Part shown: piece after piece, positions 24,192-33,563 of the stretch
Layout: the number at the start of each line of letters is the position of its first letter
Position numbering within the stretch: position 1 is the stretch's first letter
Assembly: GCA_003216275.1 (NCBI GenBank)
Contig: QCJC01000001.1
Coordinates: forward strand, 1-64,000
DNA from: Prochlorococcus sp. AG-402-P18
GTDB taxonomy: Bacteria; Cyanobacteriota; Cyanobacteriia; PCC-6307; Cyanobiaceae
Direction of reading: 5' to 3'
Length of the DNA: 64,000 bases
The notes under the pieces: generated by a model
Seen by the model: only the letters and a program-made list of their open reading frames with translations
Database searches by the model: none
What the model was told of the DNA's origin: nothing
Program-made: the position numbers and the translations under genes

Positions 24192-24511
24192 GATTGTTCC
24201 CAAATCCAATTCGCAACAATTTGATCCTCATTTTCTTTAAGTACTTCATCGTAACCATTCATAATTCCTATACCTTCCTTTGCTATTCTTGCGATTGCTT
24301 CTGGGGTTTCGATTCCATTACGCTTTAGAGATGAAATTTTCAGATTTTTTGATCTTCTGATTATATTACTTCCATTTATATGACATCCAGCACAGTGATT
24401 TTTAAAAATACTTTCTCCTGAATTTTTATCTAATGCATATAAATTTATAGGGAAGAGGGTAAAAGTAAATACTTGGATTGTTATTATAAAAATTTTTATT
24501 TGATTGAACAT
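24167..24511 (-). CDS. c-type cytochrome, cytochrome c6-like
   Basis: 114-residue exported haemoprotein. The N-terminal signal peptide (about 1-26, LINLYALD-type end) targets it to the lumen/periplasm. The haem-binding site is CAGCH (Cys40, Cys43, His44), and Met84 in GIGIMNGYDEVL is a likely axial ligand. The layout resembles cytochrome c6 (SIFKNHCAGCHINGSNII, then the NLKISSLKRNGIETPEAI segment). The region after the methionine is charged and differs from classical PetJ, so it may be a c6-related variant and not the plastocyanin substitute. It is last in the sigma-factor operon. Confidence 0.8.
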   Translation of the reverse strand: MFNQIKIFIITIQVFTFTLFPINLYALDKNSGESIFKNHCAGCHINGSNIIRRSKNLKISSLKRNGIETPEAIARIAKEGIGIMNGYDEVLKENEDQIVANWIWEQSQKAWVQE

Positions 24512-24535
24512 TAAAAAAATAATTGTTTTTTAATG

Positions 24536-24868
24536 TTAGCTTTGTTTATCAAAATTAAGCTTTGAAAGGTCATTGCAGATTTCATCAAGAAGATCAAGTT
24601 GCCCGGAAGAGTTTTCTTTATCAGGTTTTTGTGAGTTTAATCCTTGCCCTTCCTTCCACAATAATTCTATTTCGCAAAGTCGATTAGCAACTTGAGGAAT
24701 CCCACCAGAAATGAAATCTTTTTTTAAAAAAACAATCAATGCTGGCATTCTAGATGATGGCAAATTGAGAGTCTGGCAAAGATCAGATTGAGTTTTTCCT
24801 GTTTGTCTTAACCAGTCTTTTATAAGAATGATTAGTTCTTCTTCTATATCCTTAGACCAATTCCCCAT
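24536..24868 (-). CDS. Unknown small protein, possible helix-turn-helix
   Basis: Not recognised. I use the ATG at 24866-24868 (110 residues, MGNWSKDIEEELI), two bases after the upstream stop. An alternative start at 24901 would lie inside the upstream gene. The segment WLRQTGKTQSDLCQTLNLPSSR has the rhythm of an Xre-like helix-turn-helix. The C-terminal third is charged and acidic (QLDLLDEICNDLSKLNF). It lies between a DUF1232 gene and the cytochrome c gene in a compact operon led by a sigma factor. A regulatory role is only inference. Confidence 0.65.
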   Translation of the reverse strand: MGNWSKDIEEELIILIKDWLRQTGKTQSDLCQTLNLPSSRMPALIVFLKKDFISGGIPQVANRLCEIELLWKEGQGLNSQKPDKENSSGQLDLLDEICNDLSKLNFDKQS

Positions 24869-24870
24869 AG

Positions 24871-25236
24871 TTAGCCTGGGAACCATTTGTCTAATTTGCA
24901 TTTCGCTCTATATTTTATTTCTGGAGTCATATGATGCTGCCATAAACTGATTACAGCAGTAAGTGCAACAAGATCATCGCTAAATCCACCAGCAGGAATA
25001 AAATCAGGTATCAAATCAATAGGAACTATTAAGTAAGTAAGAGCTCCCAGCATAGATATCCGCACTTGAGGAGGAGTTGAGGTATCCATAATTAGTTCAA
25101 ATCCTTCTAGAGCAGGCTTCGCGACCAATCTTCCTGCCTTTAGTAGAACCTTTTTAAGCAAACTCTCATCAATAACAGAGCTGCCTAGTACTTCTGCTTC
25201 AAATACTTTGTCATTTGAATTACTTGAAGTATTCAT
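24871..25236 (-). CDS. DUF1232 (YkvA-like) membrane protein
   Basis: 121-residue protein. The DUF1232 signature, a hydrophobic helix with aspartates, is visible in YLIVPIDLIPDFIPAGGFSDDLVAL (about residues 69-93): PxDLIPD-x-IP-x-x-G-x-x-DD. A basic C terminus (AKCKLDKWFPG) follows. DUF1232 proteins are small membrane proteins of unknown function. It lies 2 bases after the sigma factor stop and ends 2 bases before the next start, so all these genes are co-transcribed. Confidence 0.85.
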   Translation of the reverse strand: MNTSSNSNDKVFEAEVLGSSVIDESLLKKVLLKAGRLVAKPALEGFELIMDTSTPPQVRISMLGALTYLIVPIDLIPDFIPAGGFSDDLVALTAVISLWQHHMTPEIKYRAKCKLDKWFPG

Positions 25237-25238
25237 AA

Positions 25239-26162
25239 TTAAATGCTCATTTCTAATAGACCATTCTGTATTCCAGTTTTCCTAAGTTTTCTTAATGCAC
25301 GTTGAACTACTTGTCTGCAATATTCCCTACTGCAATTCATTTGTCTTGCAACTTCGGCTAAAGTTCTCCATTCATTTGTGCCATCAAGACCAAACCGAAG
25401 AGTTAATATCGTTCTCTCCTTGGGAGTTAGATTTGATTTGTCTAACAGAGACCAAGCAGAGGCACTCCTTTCAGCTAATTCAGCAAGTTCCATTGGAGGT
25501 GCCTGTTCACTGGGTAGGATGTCAACTAATTCAGAAGGATCTGATTTTGATTTGACTACACCTTGCAGGCTCACTGTGATACTTCTAAGTTCGCAGGCAA
25601 GTAACTCTTCTACTTCTTCTAAAGGAATTTTCATTTTTTTCGCTATTTGAGTCGTTGAAGGTGGCACTCCAAGATCTTGCATTAGTCGAGATTTTGCTGC
25701 ACGAAGTTTTGTTAGTTTCTCATTTACATTTACTGGGATTCTTATAGTTCTACTTTGTGTTGAAAGAGCTCTATTTAATCCTTGCCTGATCCACCAGTAA
25801 GCATAAGTTGAGAAACGATGTCCTCTTGTTGGATCATATTTTTCTACAGCTCTAGTTAGACCTAGCGTACCTTCTTGTATTAAATCAAGTAATTCAAGTC
25901 CTTTACCTTGGTATCTTTTAGCCAAATTAACAACAAGCCGTAAATTAGCAGTAATCATTTGATTTTTAGCTCGCTCACCAGCCTTAAGTGTTTTCTTCTC
26001 TAAGCTTGTATACTCACACTCTGGACCATTACCTCCTGCAAGCTGACAACGTTGATTTAAAGAAACCATAGCTTGAACTTCTCTTCCCATTGTGAGTTCT
26101 TGCTCAGGGGTGAGCAATTGATGTTTACCTATCTCTCCCAGAAAGTCGCTTAAAGAACTCAC
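25239..26162 (-). CDS. Group 2 sigma-70 factor
   Basis: RNA polymerase sigma factor of 307 residues without region 1.1. Region 1.2 is [17 protein letters not shown]. Region 2 is [26 protein letters not shown] with the -10 recognition segment [17 protein letters not shown]. Region 3 is [11 protein letters not shown], and region 4 has [14 protein letters not shown] and the [19 protein letters not shown] helix-turn-helix for -35 recognition. A cysteine-containing insertion ([14 protein letters not shown]) sits between regions 1.2 and 2. The start is GTG at 26160-26162. It heads a tight operon with DUF1232, a small unknown protein and a c6-like cytochrome. The exact sigma type (B/C/D) is unclear. 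Confidence 0.9.
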   Translation of the reverse strand: MSSLSDFLGEIGKHQLLTPEQELTMGREVQAMVSLNQRCQLAGGNGPECEYTSLEKKTLKAGERAKNQMITANLRLVVNLAKRYQGKGLELLDLIQEGTLGLTRAVEKYDPTRGHRFSTYAYWWIRQGLNRALSTQSRTIRIPVNVNEKLTKLRAAKSRLMQDLGVPPSTTQIAKKMKIPLEEVEELLACELRSITVSLQGVVKSKSDPSELVDILPSEQAPPMELAELAERSASAWSLLDKSNLTPKERTILTLRFGLDGTNEWRTLAEVARQMNCSREYCRQVVQRALRKLRKTGIQNGLLEMSI

Positions 26163-26669
26163 GATTTTTCCTCTTTATATTATTAACCTAGAGAAAAAAT
26201 GTTTACTTTCAATAGGTGTAATAAAGTGTTCGGATTTATTCTTTATTTGTTTTTAATGTGATAGTTGGTTGAATTAAATAGCTAAAGTTTTAGATTTATT
26301 TTTTGTTTGCTTTTGAAAAATTTGATTATATATATTGTTTTCTAGTACCGAAATCTTAAAAACCATTGCTATCATTGAGACTCATTAAAGATTTTTTTTT
26401 CATGTAAACCTTTTAATAGGTGTAGAGTCTCTAGTATTTTTGTTGCCATAGATTGATTCCTAAAAATGAATATCGACGGTTTATCAAATATTAAAGCAAA
26501 TCGATTTTTTTTATTTTTTTTCTTTCAAGACAATTTTAAACTCTGTCTCGTTATATTTTTCTGTAAAAACCTTATTGAAATTGAATAAATTATTGGTTTA
26601 AGAATTCAATTGAGCCTATAAAATACCTTTATAAAACTTTTGATTAAAATAATTTAAAGGTAGATGAGC
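26163..26669. other. Long AT-rich intergenic region upstream of the sigma factor
   Basis: These 507 bases separate the sigma factor start from the end of hisIE and are by far the longest spacer after the csoS1 region. They contain long T- and A-runs and no G/C-rich stem. A minus-strand frame of 25 codons (26372-26449) with a plausible ribosome binding site is the only candidate gene. The rest is unexplained and may be the long 5' leader of the sigma operon or hold a small RNA that I cannot recognise. Confidence 0.6.
26372..26449 (-). CDS. Possible 25-residue peptide upstream of the sigma operon
   Basis: Not recognised. ATG at 26447-26449 is preceded by AGGA about 8 bases upstream (minus strand). 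It encodes an amphipathic peptide starting MATKILETLHLLKGL and ending FNESQ, stop TGA. It lies about 210 bases upstream of the sigma factor start on the same strand and could be a leader peptide or an independent small protein. Random occurrence of a 25-codon frame in AT-rich DNA is not excluded. Confidence 0.3.
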   Translation of the reverse strand: MATKILETLHLLKGLHEKKIFNESQ

Positions 26670-27314
26670 TTATTCATTCCTTCTTGGCGCTCCTCTTCTT
26701 TTAACTAAAACTTTTAGAACGTTTTCCCAGGAAACATTCTGATGGGCTAAAGAAACTTGCAGATGAAAAAGTAGATCGGCAGCCTCATTAGCAACTGAAA
26801 TCGGATTTTTATCTTTACAAGCCATAATAAATTCGGCTGTTTCTTCCCCTATCTTTTTTAGGATTTTATTATCGCCTTCCTTCAGAAGACTATTTGTATA
26901 GCTTCCTTCCTCAGGATTACTTTTACGACTCTCTATTATTTTGAATAATTCACTACAAGCATCAGATGGAGGGTAAAGAACGTCTTCATTTATTTCTAAA
27001 TCTTTAAAGAAACAACTTCTTTTCCCTGTATGGCATGCGATTGAACCAATTTGCTCAATTGTTAAAAGTATTGTATCTGAATCGCAATCAGTCCTAATTC
27101 CTTTCAATTTTTGAAAATGACCGCTCGTTTTACCTTTGTGCCAAAGTTCTTTCCTTGAGCGACTCCAATAGTGAACTTCACCAGATTCTAAAGTTTTCGT
27201 AATGGATTCTTTGTTCATCCATGCCATCATTAAAATTGAGCCATCGAGCCAATCTTGTGCTATGGCTGGGATTAAGCCATTTTGATCAAAATGTAGATTA
27301 TCTATAAAAAGCAT
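26670..27314 (-). CDS. hisIE: Bifunctional phosphoribosyl-AMP cyclohydrolase / phosphoribosyl-ATP pyrophosphatase
   Basis: Second and third steps of histidine synthesis in one 214-residue protein. The HisI cyclohydrolase domain (about 1-115) shows [32 protein letters not shown], the Mg/Zn site DCDSDTILL, and [11 protein letters not shown] with the metal-binding cysteines. The HisE pyrophosphatase domain (about 120-214) shows [21 protein letters not shown] and the [11 protein letters not shown] metal-binding helix. Both domains look complete. It is apparently a single-gene transcript between long spacers. Confidence 0.95.
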   Translation of the reverse strand: MLFIDNLHFDQNGLIPAIAQDWLDGSILMMAWMNKESITKTLESGEVHYWSRSRKELWHKGKTSGHFQKLKGIRTDCDSDTILLTIEQIGSIACHTGKRSCFFKDLEINEDVLYPPSDACSELFKIIESRKSNPEEGSYTNSLLKEGDNKILKKIGEETAEFIMACKDKNPISVANEAADLLFHLQVSLAHQNVSWENVLKVLVKRRGAPRRNE

Positions 27315-27391
27315 TTTTAATTAAGCCAATTAGGCTTTGCAACTCTAATTATTTAAATTTAATCCTCTATTGGTTTTTTATTCATCTTTTT

Positions 27392-27862
27392 ATGACGATT
27401 AAAGATATTCCATTTAATTGCTCAAAGCATTTTAAAGACTATCCATGTTCTCACCGTCAATGGAAACATCAAGGACACTGTCGCTTTGTTCATGGATACA
27501 GTCGAAGTTTTACCTTTTGCTTTGCTTCAAATGAGCTTGATGAAAATGGCTTTGTTGTCGATTTTTCAAGCCTGAGACCTTTGGAGGAGAAGTTAAGAGA
27601 ACATTTTGATCATACTTTTCTAGTCAATTTTGATGATCCTCTTCTTGAAACATGGAAAAAACTTCACTCTGAAAAAGTACTGGATCTTAGAGTCATGAAT
27701 AATGTTGGGATGGAATCAACTGCTGAATTAGTTTGGGAATGGGCTAATGATTTATTATTTTCAAGAGATAAAGGTAGATCTTGTTGTTGGAAAGCAATAG
27801 CACATGAAAATGATATTAATTCTGCTAGTTATACCTTCTTCCCTGAGTGGTTTAACCCTTGA
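27392..27862 (+). CDS. 6-pyruvoyl-tetrahydropterin synthase / QueD-like protein
   Basis: 156-residue protein of the T-fold PTPS/6-carboxytetrahydropterin synthase family. It shows a catalytic-type DHTFLV and MESTAELVWEW (the conserved glutamate that holds the pterin), and VVDFSSLRPLEE. The zinc region is unusual: CRFVHGYSRSF replaces the C-x-x-x-HGH of QueD, so the second histidine is Tyr36. A PCSHRQWKHQGHC stretch just before supplies extra histidines. This variant layout is, to my memory, shared by a cyanobacterial/alphaproteobacterial subgroup. A queuosine or other pterin role is inference. Confidence 0.78.
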   Translation: MTIKDIPFNCSKHFKDYPCSHRQWKHQGHCRFVHGYSRSFTFCFASNELDENGFVVDFSSLRPLEEKLREHFDHTFLVNFDDPLLETWKKLHSEKVLDLRVMNNVGMESTAELVWEWANDLLFSRDKGRSCCWKAIAHENDINSASYTFFPEWFNP

Positions 27863-27915
27863 TTTTTTAGAATCTTTTAGTTGATATGCAGTTGGTTTCT
27901 TCAGCTTTCATTTTT

Positions 27916-30507
27916 TTAGTTAAAAATTAATTTTGATTCTTTCTTCTCTATTTTAATGGTGCTTCCTTCCTTATATTTGCCTTTAAGAATATATTTTGCT
28001 ATTTCACTTTCTAATTCTTTTTGAATGACTCTTTTTAAAGGTCTCGCCCCATAGGTTGGATTATATCCAATTTCAGTAATTAAAGATAGAACATCATTAT
28101 TTATCTGAAGCTCGATTCCTTTCTCTTCTAATCTTTCTCTTAAACGATTTAATTGTAAATCAACTACTTTAAGTAGAGTTTCTTTTTTAAGTGGTTCGAA
28201 ATTAATTATTTCATCAAGTCTGTTTAGGAACTCAGGTCTGAAATTTGATTTTAGTTCTTGATTAATAAGTTCATCAATATTTGTCAATATATTATTTGCT
28301 ATATCCTGATCAGTTATTAATTCACTTCCTAAATTACTGGTGAGAATAATAATAGTATTCTTGAAGTTTGTTGTTCTTCCTTGTCCATCAGTTACTCGGC
28401 CTTCGTCAAGTACCTGAAGTAATACATTGAAAACATCTTTATGTGCTTTTTCAATTTCATCAAAGAGTAAAACGCAATAAGGTTTTCTTCTGATTGCTTC
28501 TGTTAATTGTCCACCAGCTTCGTAACCGACGTAACCAGGAGGTGCGCCAATTAAGCGACTTATAGAATGTTTTTCCATATATTCAGACATGTCTATTCTA
28601 ATTAGGGCATTTTCGCTATCAAAAAGTTGAGAAGCCAAAGCCTTGGATAATTCTGTTTTACCGACGCCTGTAGGTCCTAAAAATAAAAAACTTGCGATAG
28701 GTCTGTTTGGATCACTAAGTCCTGTTCTTGATCTTTGTATTGCAGAAGATATGGATTGAACGGCTTTATTTTGACCAATAACTTTTTTATGAAGCTCAGA
28801 TTCAAGATTGAGCAATTTTTCAATTTCAGTTTGAGCAAGTCTCTTAACAGGAATAGATGTCCATTTCGCAATTATTTCTGCCACATCATCAGCAATAACC
28901 TCTTCTCTCAAAAGTGATTTCTCATCGTTTTGATAGGAATTTTTTAAATTAATCTCTTTAGATTTTAGATGTTGTTGATAATTTGCCAGGGTTCCATATT
29001 CAAGTTCAGCAGCCTTGTTGAGGTCATAATTCCTTTTTGCTTTTTCTATTTCTAGTTGCACTTTCTCAATTTCTTCTTTAAGTGTTGAAATTTCCTCGAT
29101 GGATTCTTTTTCTGCTTCCCATTTCTTGTTCACTTCAAGTTGACTTTTTATTAATAAGTCCAGCTCTTTACTAATTAATTCGAGTCTCTCCTTACTTGAA
29201 CTATCTGACTCATCTTCCAACGATAATTTCTCCATTTCAAGTTGGATGATCTTTCTATCTATCTCATCAATTTCTTCTGGCTTTGATGTTATTTCCATCT
29301 TTAAACGTGAGGCTGATTCATCTATTAGATCAATGGCTTTATCTGGTAAAAATCTCTCAGGGATATACCTATCACTCAATATCGCCGCAGCTATAAGCGC
29401 GTTATCAGAAATACGGACGCCATGATGGACTTCATATCTTTCTTTTAGTCCACGTAAGATCGAAATTGTATCTTGGACTGAGGGTTGTTTTACTAGTATT
29501 TGCTGAAATCTTCTTTCTAGAGCAGGGTCTTTCTCAAAATATTCTCTGTGTTCATTTATCGTTGTTGCTCCAATACATCTCAGCTCACCCCTTGCAAGCA
29601 TTGGTTTTAAGAGATTACTAGCGTCCATTGCACCTCCACTCGCTCCTGCTCCAACGACAGTGTGAATTTCATCGATGAACAAAATTATTTTTCCTTCTGA
29701 ATCAGTAACATTTTTAAGAACTGACTTAAGTCTCTCTTCAAATTCACCACGGAATTTCGCACCTGCTATTAGTGCACCCATGTCTAGGGAAATTAGTTGA
29801 CGGTTTTCGAGGGCTGTAGGAACATCTCCGTTGATAATTCTTTGTGCTAAACCTTCAATAATTGCTGTTTTACCTACTCCAGCTTCACCAATTAATACTG
29901 GGTTGTTTTTAGTTCTACGGCTAAGTATTTGAATCGTTCTTCGAATTTCCTCGTCTCTTCCAATTACAGGGTCTAACCTCCCATCTCTAGCCGCAGCAGT
30001 TAGGTCTTGACCGTAAGTCTGAAGAGATTCATAACAGCTTTCAGCATTTTTTTCTGTCACTTTTTTGTCACCTCTAATAGCGTTAATAGCCTTTATAAGA
30101 CTATCTTTGGTAAATTCATTTTGTATAAACAATCTATGGCAAACTCTTTCATCATCAAATAGGGAAATCACTAAATGTTCACTTGAAATAAAACTATCTT
30201 TGAAAGATTGTTGTAAAATTCTTGCTTTAGAAATTGCTAAAGATATATTTTTCCCAAAAAAAATAGATTCTTGGGTTTTTTGCATTTTTGGTTGTTTTTT
30301 TATAAATTCTTCTGTCTCTAATAATAGATTTTTAACTGATCCGCCTGATCTTTCTATCGCTTTTATTGCGATTTTATTCTTTTTAATAAGAGAATAAAGA
30401 AGATGCTCTGTTTCTAATGTCTGATGTTTTTCACTTAATGCTATATCCTTTGCGTCAATGATCCCTTGCCAAGCACTCTTAGTGAAATCTTCAGGATTTA
30501 TTGTCAT
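27916..30507 (-). CDS. clpB: ATP-dependent disaggregase ClpB
   Basis: Hsp100 chaperone that rescues aggregated proteins with DnaK. It has 863 residues. The N-terminal repeat domain (about 1-150) is followed by AAA module 1 with Walker [10 protein letters not shown] and [10 protein letters not shown] long coiled-coil middle domain (about 410-540, highly charged) diagnoses ClpB over ClpA/C. AAA module 2 has Walker [21 protein letters not shown] and the C-terminal [13 protein letters not shown] sensor-2. The N domain is divergent ([14 protein letters not shown]). I see no CIRCE element upstream. Confidence 0.96.
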   Translation of the reverse strand: MTINPEDFTKSAWQGIIDAKDIALSEKHQTLETEHLLYSLIKKNKIAIKAIERSGGSVKNLLLETEEFIKKQPKMQKTQESIFFGKNISLAISKARILQQSFKDSFISSEHLVISLFDDERVCHRLFIQNEFTKDSLIKAINAIRGDKKVTEKNAESCYESLQTYGQDLTAAARDGRLDPVIGRDEEIRRTIQILSRRTKNNPVLIGEAGVGKTAIIEGLAQRIINGDVPTALENRQLISLDMGALIAGAKFRGEFEERLKSVLKNVTDSEGKIILFIDEIHTVVGAGASGGAMDASNLLKPMLARGELRCIGATTINEHREYFEKDPALERRFQQILVKQPSVQDTISILRGLKERYEVHHGVRISDNALIAAAILSDRYIPERFLPDKAIDLIDESASRLKMEITSKPEEIDEIDRKIIQLEMEKLSLEDESDSSSKERLELISKELDLLIKSQLEVNKKWEAEKESIEEISTLKEEIEKVQLEIEKAKRNYDLNKAAELEYGTLANYQQHLKSKEINLKNSYQNDEKSLLREEVIADDVAEIIAKWTSIPVKRLAQTEIEKLLNLESELHKKVIGQNKAVQSISSAIQRSRTGLSDPNRPIASFLFLGPTGVGKTELSKALASQLFDSENALIRIDMSEYMEKHSISRLIGAPPGYVGYEAGGQLTEAIRRKPYCVLLFDEIEKAHKDVFNVLLQVLDEGRVTDGQGRTTNFKNTIIILTSNLGSELITDQDIANNILTNIDELINQELKSNFRPEFLNRLDEIINFEPLKKETLLKVVDLQLNRLRERLEEKGIELQINNDVLSLITEIGYNPTYGARPLKRVIQKELESEIAKYILKGKYKEGSTIKIEKKESKLIFN

Positions 30508-30638
30508 CCTTATAACTGATCAACTTATTTATCATATATTCAAACTTTTATTATATAAATATATGAAAACCGACCTTGAATAAGTTAAAAAAAGAAATTT
30601 GTAGGATTAATTTGATTATGCTTAAAGAATTTCTTTAC

Positions 30639-30851
30639 TTATTTTAAAGGATTTATCCTACTTTCTTTAAACCAAAATTCAAATTTACTAGCAGTTTTAT
30701 CGTAATGTAAATCTTCTATTGTAATTGAGTATCCATAACTTTTTGCGAGCAAGATTATATCTTTTGATGTTTTACATTTTAATAGCTTCTCTTTTATAAG
30801 GATATTATGCTCAACGGTGTTGACGAAATTTCTAAATTGTTCTCTGCTCAT
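30639..30851 (-). CDS. Nif11-domain small protein
   Basis: 70-residue protein whose N-terminal two-thirds fit the Nif11 domain: MSREQFRNFVNTVEHNILIKEKLLKCKT, then DIILLAKSYGYSITIEDL. In other Prochlorococcus and Synechococcus such domains serve as leader peptides for lanthipeptides (prochlorosins). Here the Nif11 part ends in a short FEFWFKESRINPLK tail with no double-glycine cleavage site and no Cys/Ser/Thr-rich core. It is therefore more likely a stand-alone Nif11 protein of unknown function. No modifying enzyme is nearby. Confidence 0.72.
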   Translation of the reverse strand: MSREQFRNFVNTVEHNILIKEKLLKCKTSKDIILLAKSYGYSITIEDLHYDKTASKFEFWFKESRINPLK

Positions 30852-30903
30852 CCTTATGAATAATTAACAAAATTAATTTTATTTCTGGATCTAGTTTTTT
30901 CAA

Positions 30904-30934
30904 TAAAAAAAGGATGGGGCATCACCCCATCCTT
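30904..30934 (-). terminator. Rho-independent terminator of petE
   Basis: Perfect 10-bp stem AAGGATGGGG / CCCCATCCTT (30910-30934) with loop CATCA. On the minus strand it is followed by the T-run complementary to the A-tract at 30904-30911. It starts 22 bases after the petE stop. This is the clearest terminator in the window. Confidence 0.93.
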
Positions 30935-30955
30935 ATAATAATCTTTGAATGAAGC

Positions 30956-31306
30956 TTAGTTAACTACGATTTTTCCAACCATTCCTGCACCTCTATGCGG
31001 CTCACAGTAGAAGTCGTATGTTCCAGCAGTACTAAATGTTCTCTCCCATGACTCTCCTGGAGCAAAAGCCAAGTCTGGATGACTAAGATCGTCGTTGCCG
31101 TCAAAAACAGCATTATGAGGAGCTAGTTTGTTGTTAACAAACTTAACCGTATCACCGGCACTTATATTTAAGGTGCTTGGTTCAAAAGCAAGCATTCCTG
31201 CATCAGTACCAAGCTTAACTTCAACAGTTGAAGCATTTACGTTTGATACACCTATTACTAGGAAAGCAAAGAAAGCAAAAAATACTGAAGTAATAGAACG
31301 AATCAT
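30956..31306 (-). CDS. petE: Plastocyanin
   Basis: Copper protein that carries electrons from cytochrome b6f to photosystem I in the thylakoid lumen. It has 116 residues with a signal peptide of about 25 ([17 protein letters not shown]). All four copper ligands are present: His64 in [11 protein letters not shown], Cys101 and His104 in [12 protein letters not shown], and Met109. The fold sequence [20 protein letters not shown] is standard. It is a single-gene unit with its own strong terminator and a short upstream gap of 54 bases to the neighbouring gene. Confidence 0.97.
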   Translation of the reverse strand: MIRSITSVFFAFFAFLVIGVSNVNASTVEVKLGTDAGMLAFEPSTLNISAGDTVKFVNNKLAPHNAVFDGNDDLSHPDLAFAPGESWERTFSTAGTYDFYCEPHRGAGMVGKIVVN

Positions 31307-31360
31307 GAAATTAATTCTTTTTCTTTTTGAATTTTACTATGTTAGCTTCCTCTAGTCATT

Positions 31361-32347
31361 TTAGTGCTTATTTAGTCCAGAATTATGTAAAACTTGATTT
31401 AGATTTTTTGCATAGCTTATGCCTCCAAATGTTTCAGGAGAGGTTATGGGCTCATGTATAAAGTGTCTTTGTCTTAGGCTAAAGCGATCCCAATTTGTAA
31501 TTTGAATAGGGAGTAAAGTAGTCAAAATTTCAATTAGCCAAGTCCAAAGAGGGATTTGAGGAACTTTTCTCATTCCTTTCCATTTTAGAAGTGTCTGTAT
31601 CGCAATATCAATACTGATATGGGGTTGACCTAGAACGAGCTTTTTAACTTTACTTTTCGCAAAGGGTTCTTCAGTCTCGAAATTGGTTGTAGCTAGATGC
31701 CCGCAAATGAAGGCAATATCTGCTGCGTGAATAAAATGAAACTTTGAGAATATTTTTATCCATCTTGCTAGCCAGATCCATTTCAATGCATCCCTAAGTC
31801 CTTCGGTAAGGTAACTTGTTGGAAATTTGCTTTTCCCGTCCAATCGACCCCCAAAAACGAGTGTTGGGAAAACAGCTATGATTTTTCTTGATAGTTGATG
31901 AGCTTCAAGCTCTGCTAGGCACTGAGCTTTAGTTTGTATGTATTCTGTTCCATATGTAAAAGCTTCTGGTAATAAATTTAAGTTTCTATCAAGAACACTT
32001 GCAGTTGAAAAATAAATGATTTGTTTAATATTTGAGGGATTTAGTAAATTGAGTAAATTCTTTACTGCATCAATATTTACCTCTTTTGCTCTTTTAGGAT
32101 CACCCCAAGCAGTTGCTGTATGTATAACTCTGTTTACTTCTGAAATTTCTTTCTTGAACTTATTTGATTGTCGCAAATCACCAACTAAAACTTTAACCCT
32201 TGGATGATCTAGATTTATTGAAGTTATTTTTTTTGGATTTCTAACCCATAAGTATAATTCTGAAGTTGAGTTTTCGATTAACCAATTTGCTGTGTATTGT
32301 CCAACACATCCACTTGCTCCAGTTATAAGGATAATTTCGTTTTTCAA
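31361..32347 (-). CDS. NAD(P)-dependent epimerase/dehydratase family protein
   Basis: Extended short-chain dehydrogenase of 328 residues. The Rossmann motif is [16 protein letters not shown], followed by [11 protein letters not shown] and the RVIHTATAW segment. A catalytic serine lies in [10 protein letters not shown], and the tyrosine/lysine pair Y-x-x-x-K is YIQTKAQCL. The exact substrate is unknown; some relatives act on sugars, flavonoids or sterols. It overlaps the hemE stop by 4 bases, and this pairing with hemE is, as I remember, common in marine picocyanobacteria. Confidence 0.85.
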   Translation of the reverse strand: MKNEIILITGASGCVGQYTANWLIENSTSELYLWVRNPKKITSINLDHPRVKVLVGDLRQSNKFKKEISEVNRVIHTATAWGDPKRAKEVNIDAVKNLLNLLNPSNIKQIIYFSTASVLDRNLNLLPEAFTYGTEYIQTKAQCLAELEAHQLSRKIIAVFPTLVFGGRLDGKSKFPTSYLTEGLRDALKWIWLARWIKIFSKFHFIHAADIAFICGHLATTNFETEEPFAKSKVKKLVLGQPHISIDIAIQTLLKWKGMRKVPQIPLWTWLIEILTTLLPIQITNWDRFSLRQRHFIHEPITSPETFGGISYAKNLNQVLHNSGLNKH

Positions 32348-33402
32348 GATAAAACTTTTATAAGTTCATTTACATTCTTACCAGCCTCGAAAAATACCTT
32401 TGCATTTTCTTCCGGTGTCCCTGGAAGTATTCCATGACCAAGATTAAGAATATGTTTTCTGCCTTTTGCTTTTTTGACTACATCAATAATTCTTGATCTG
32501 ATCGCATCAGGTGTACCAAATAAAAGTCCTGGATCAACATTCCCTTGGACTCCAACTGATTGAGGCAGTCTTCTTAACCCATCTGCCATATCAACAGTCC
32601 AATCCAAAGAGACTATGTCTACTCCTGTTTGTCCCATCCTTTCAAGAACACCAGCACTACCAGATATATATAAAATCATCGGTGTATCTGGATGTTTTTC
32701 TTTCACTAAATTGACTACTTTTTGTTGATATGGTGCAGCAAATACGTCGTAATCTTGAGGACTTAATTGCCCTGCCCATGAATCAAACATTTGAACAACT
32801 TGAGCACCTGATTCAATTTGGTAAGACAGATAATTCGCAATTGATTCTGCAAAATGATTTAAAAGCTGATGCAGTAATTCTGGCTCTTGGAATGCCATCG
32901 CCTTGATAATTGCATAATTTTTGCTACTTTTACCCTCTACAACATATGCAGCAAGAGTCCAAGGAGCACCAACGAAACCCAGAACGGTAGCATTATTTCC
33001 AACACTTTCCCTTAGCCTTCCTAAAACTTCACCAACAAAAGACATACTTTCTTCTGGTTGAAGGGGGCTTAGGTCTTTAACTTGCTTGAGGCTTCTTATA
33101 GGATCATTTATCAAGGGTCCTTTGCTTTCAACGATGTCGAAGTTGATTCCCATTCCAGGAAGAGGAGTCAAGATATCTGAAAAAAGAATTACTCCATCGG
33201 GTTGAAAAGCCTTAAAAGGTTGCATTGAAATTTCATAAGAGAGATCAGGGTTCTCTGATCTCTCCCTGAAACTTGGATGGTTATCACGCAGGTCACGATA
33301 TACCTTCATGTAACGTCCCGCTTGGCGCATCATCCAAACTGGTGGCCTTTCAACATTTTCTCCGCGTGCTGCACGAAGAAGTAGAGGAGTAGTCTCGTTC
33401 AT
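32344..33402 (-). CDS. hemE: Uroporphyrinogen decarboxylase
   Basis: Decarboxylates uroporphyrinogen III to coproporphyrinogen III, on the shared path to haem, chlorophyll and bilins. It has 352 residues. The N-terminal signature [18 protein letters not shown] contains the active-site arginines, and [11 protein letters not shown] follows, with the catalytic aspartate. [19 protein letters not shown] is the second signature. The C terminus has [10 protein letters not shown] and [16 protein letters not shown]. The start is backed by AAGGACT about 6 bases upstream. It overlaps the downstream reductase gene. Confidence 0.97.
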   Translation of the reverse strand: MNETTPLLLRAARGENVERPPVWMMRQAGRYMKVYRDLRDNHPSFRERSENPDLSYEISMQPFKAFQPDGVILFSDILTPLPGMGINFDIVESKGPLINDPIRSLKQVKDLSPLQPEESMSFVGEVLGRLRESVGNNATVLGFVGAPWTLAAYVVEGKSSKNYAIIKAMAFQEPELLHQLLNHFAESIANYLSYQIESGAQVVQMFDSWAGQLSPQDYDVFAAPYQQKVVNLVKEKHPDTPMILYISGSAGVLERMGQTGVDIVSLDWTVDMADGLRRLPQSVGVQGNVDPGLLFGTPDAIRSRIIDVVKKAKGRKHILNLGHGILPGTPEENAKVFFEAGKNVNELIKVLS

Positions 33403-33563
33403 TATTTAGTCCTTTTAAGCGAAAAAACTACACTAAGCAGTACCTGAAAAATCATGAAATACGTTCTTGGCTAAAGTTCGTTATACCTTTTGAATTTTTA
33501 CATCCAGACGCCAGTTGAAATTAGGTTATGAGTCAAGGTTGAAACATTTCTATTCGCAGAGGC

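Noticed and set aside
26466-26588. Plus-strand 40-codon frame starting MNIDGLSNIKANRF
   Set aside because: Its middle is a run of F/L codons from T-tracts with no ribosome binding site, which is typical of random AT-rich sequence.
30508-30638. CIRCE heat-shock operator upstream of clpB
   Set aside because: No TTAGCACTC-N9-GAGTGCTAA-like sequence is present. The region is plain A/T with only weak dyads.
30639-30851. Prochlorosin-type lanthipeptide precursor
   Set aside because: The Nif11 part has no double-glycine cleavage site and no Cys/Ser/Thr core after it, and no modifying enzyme is in the window.
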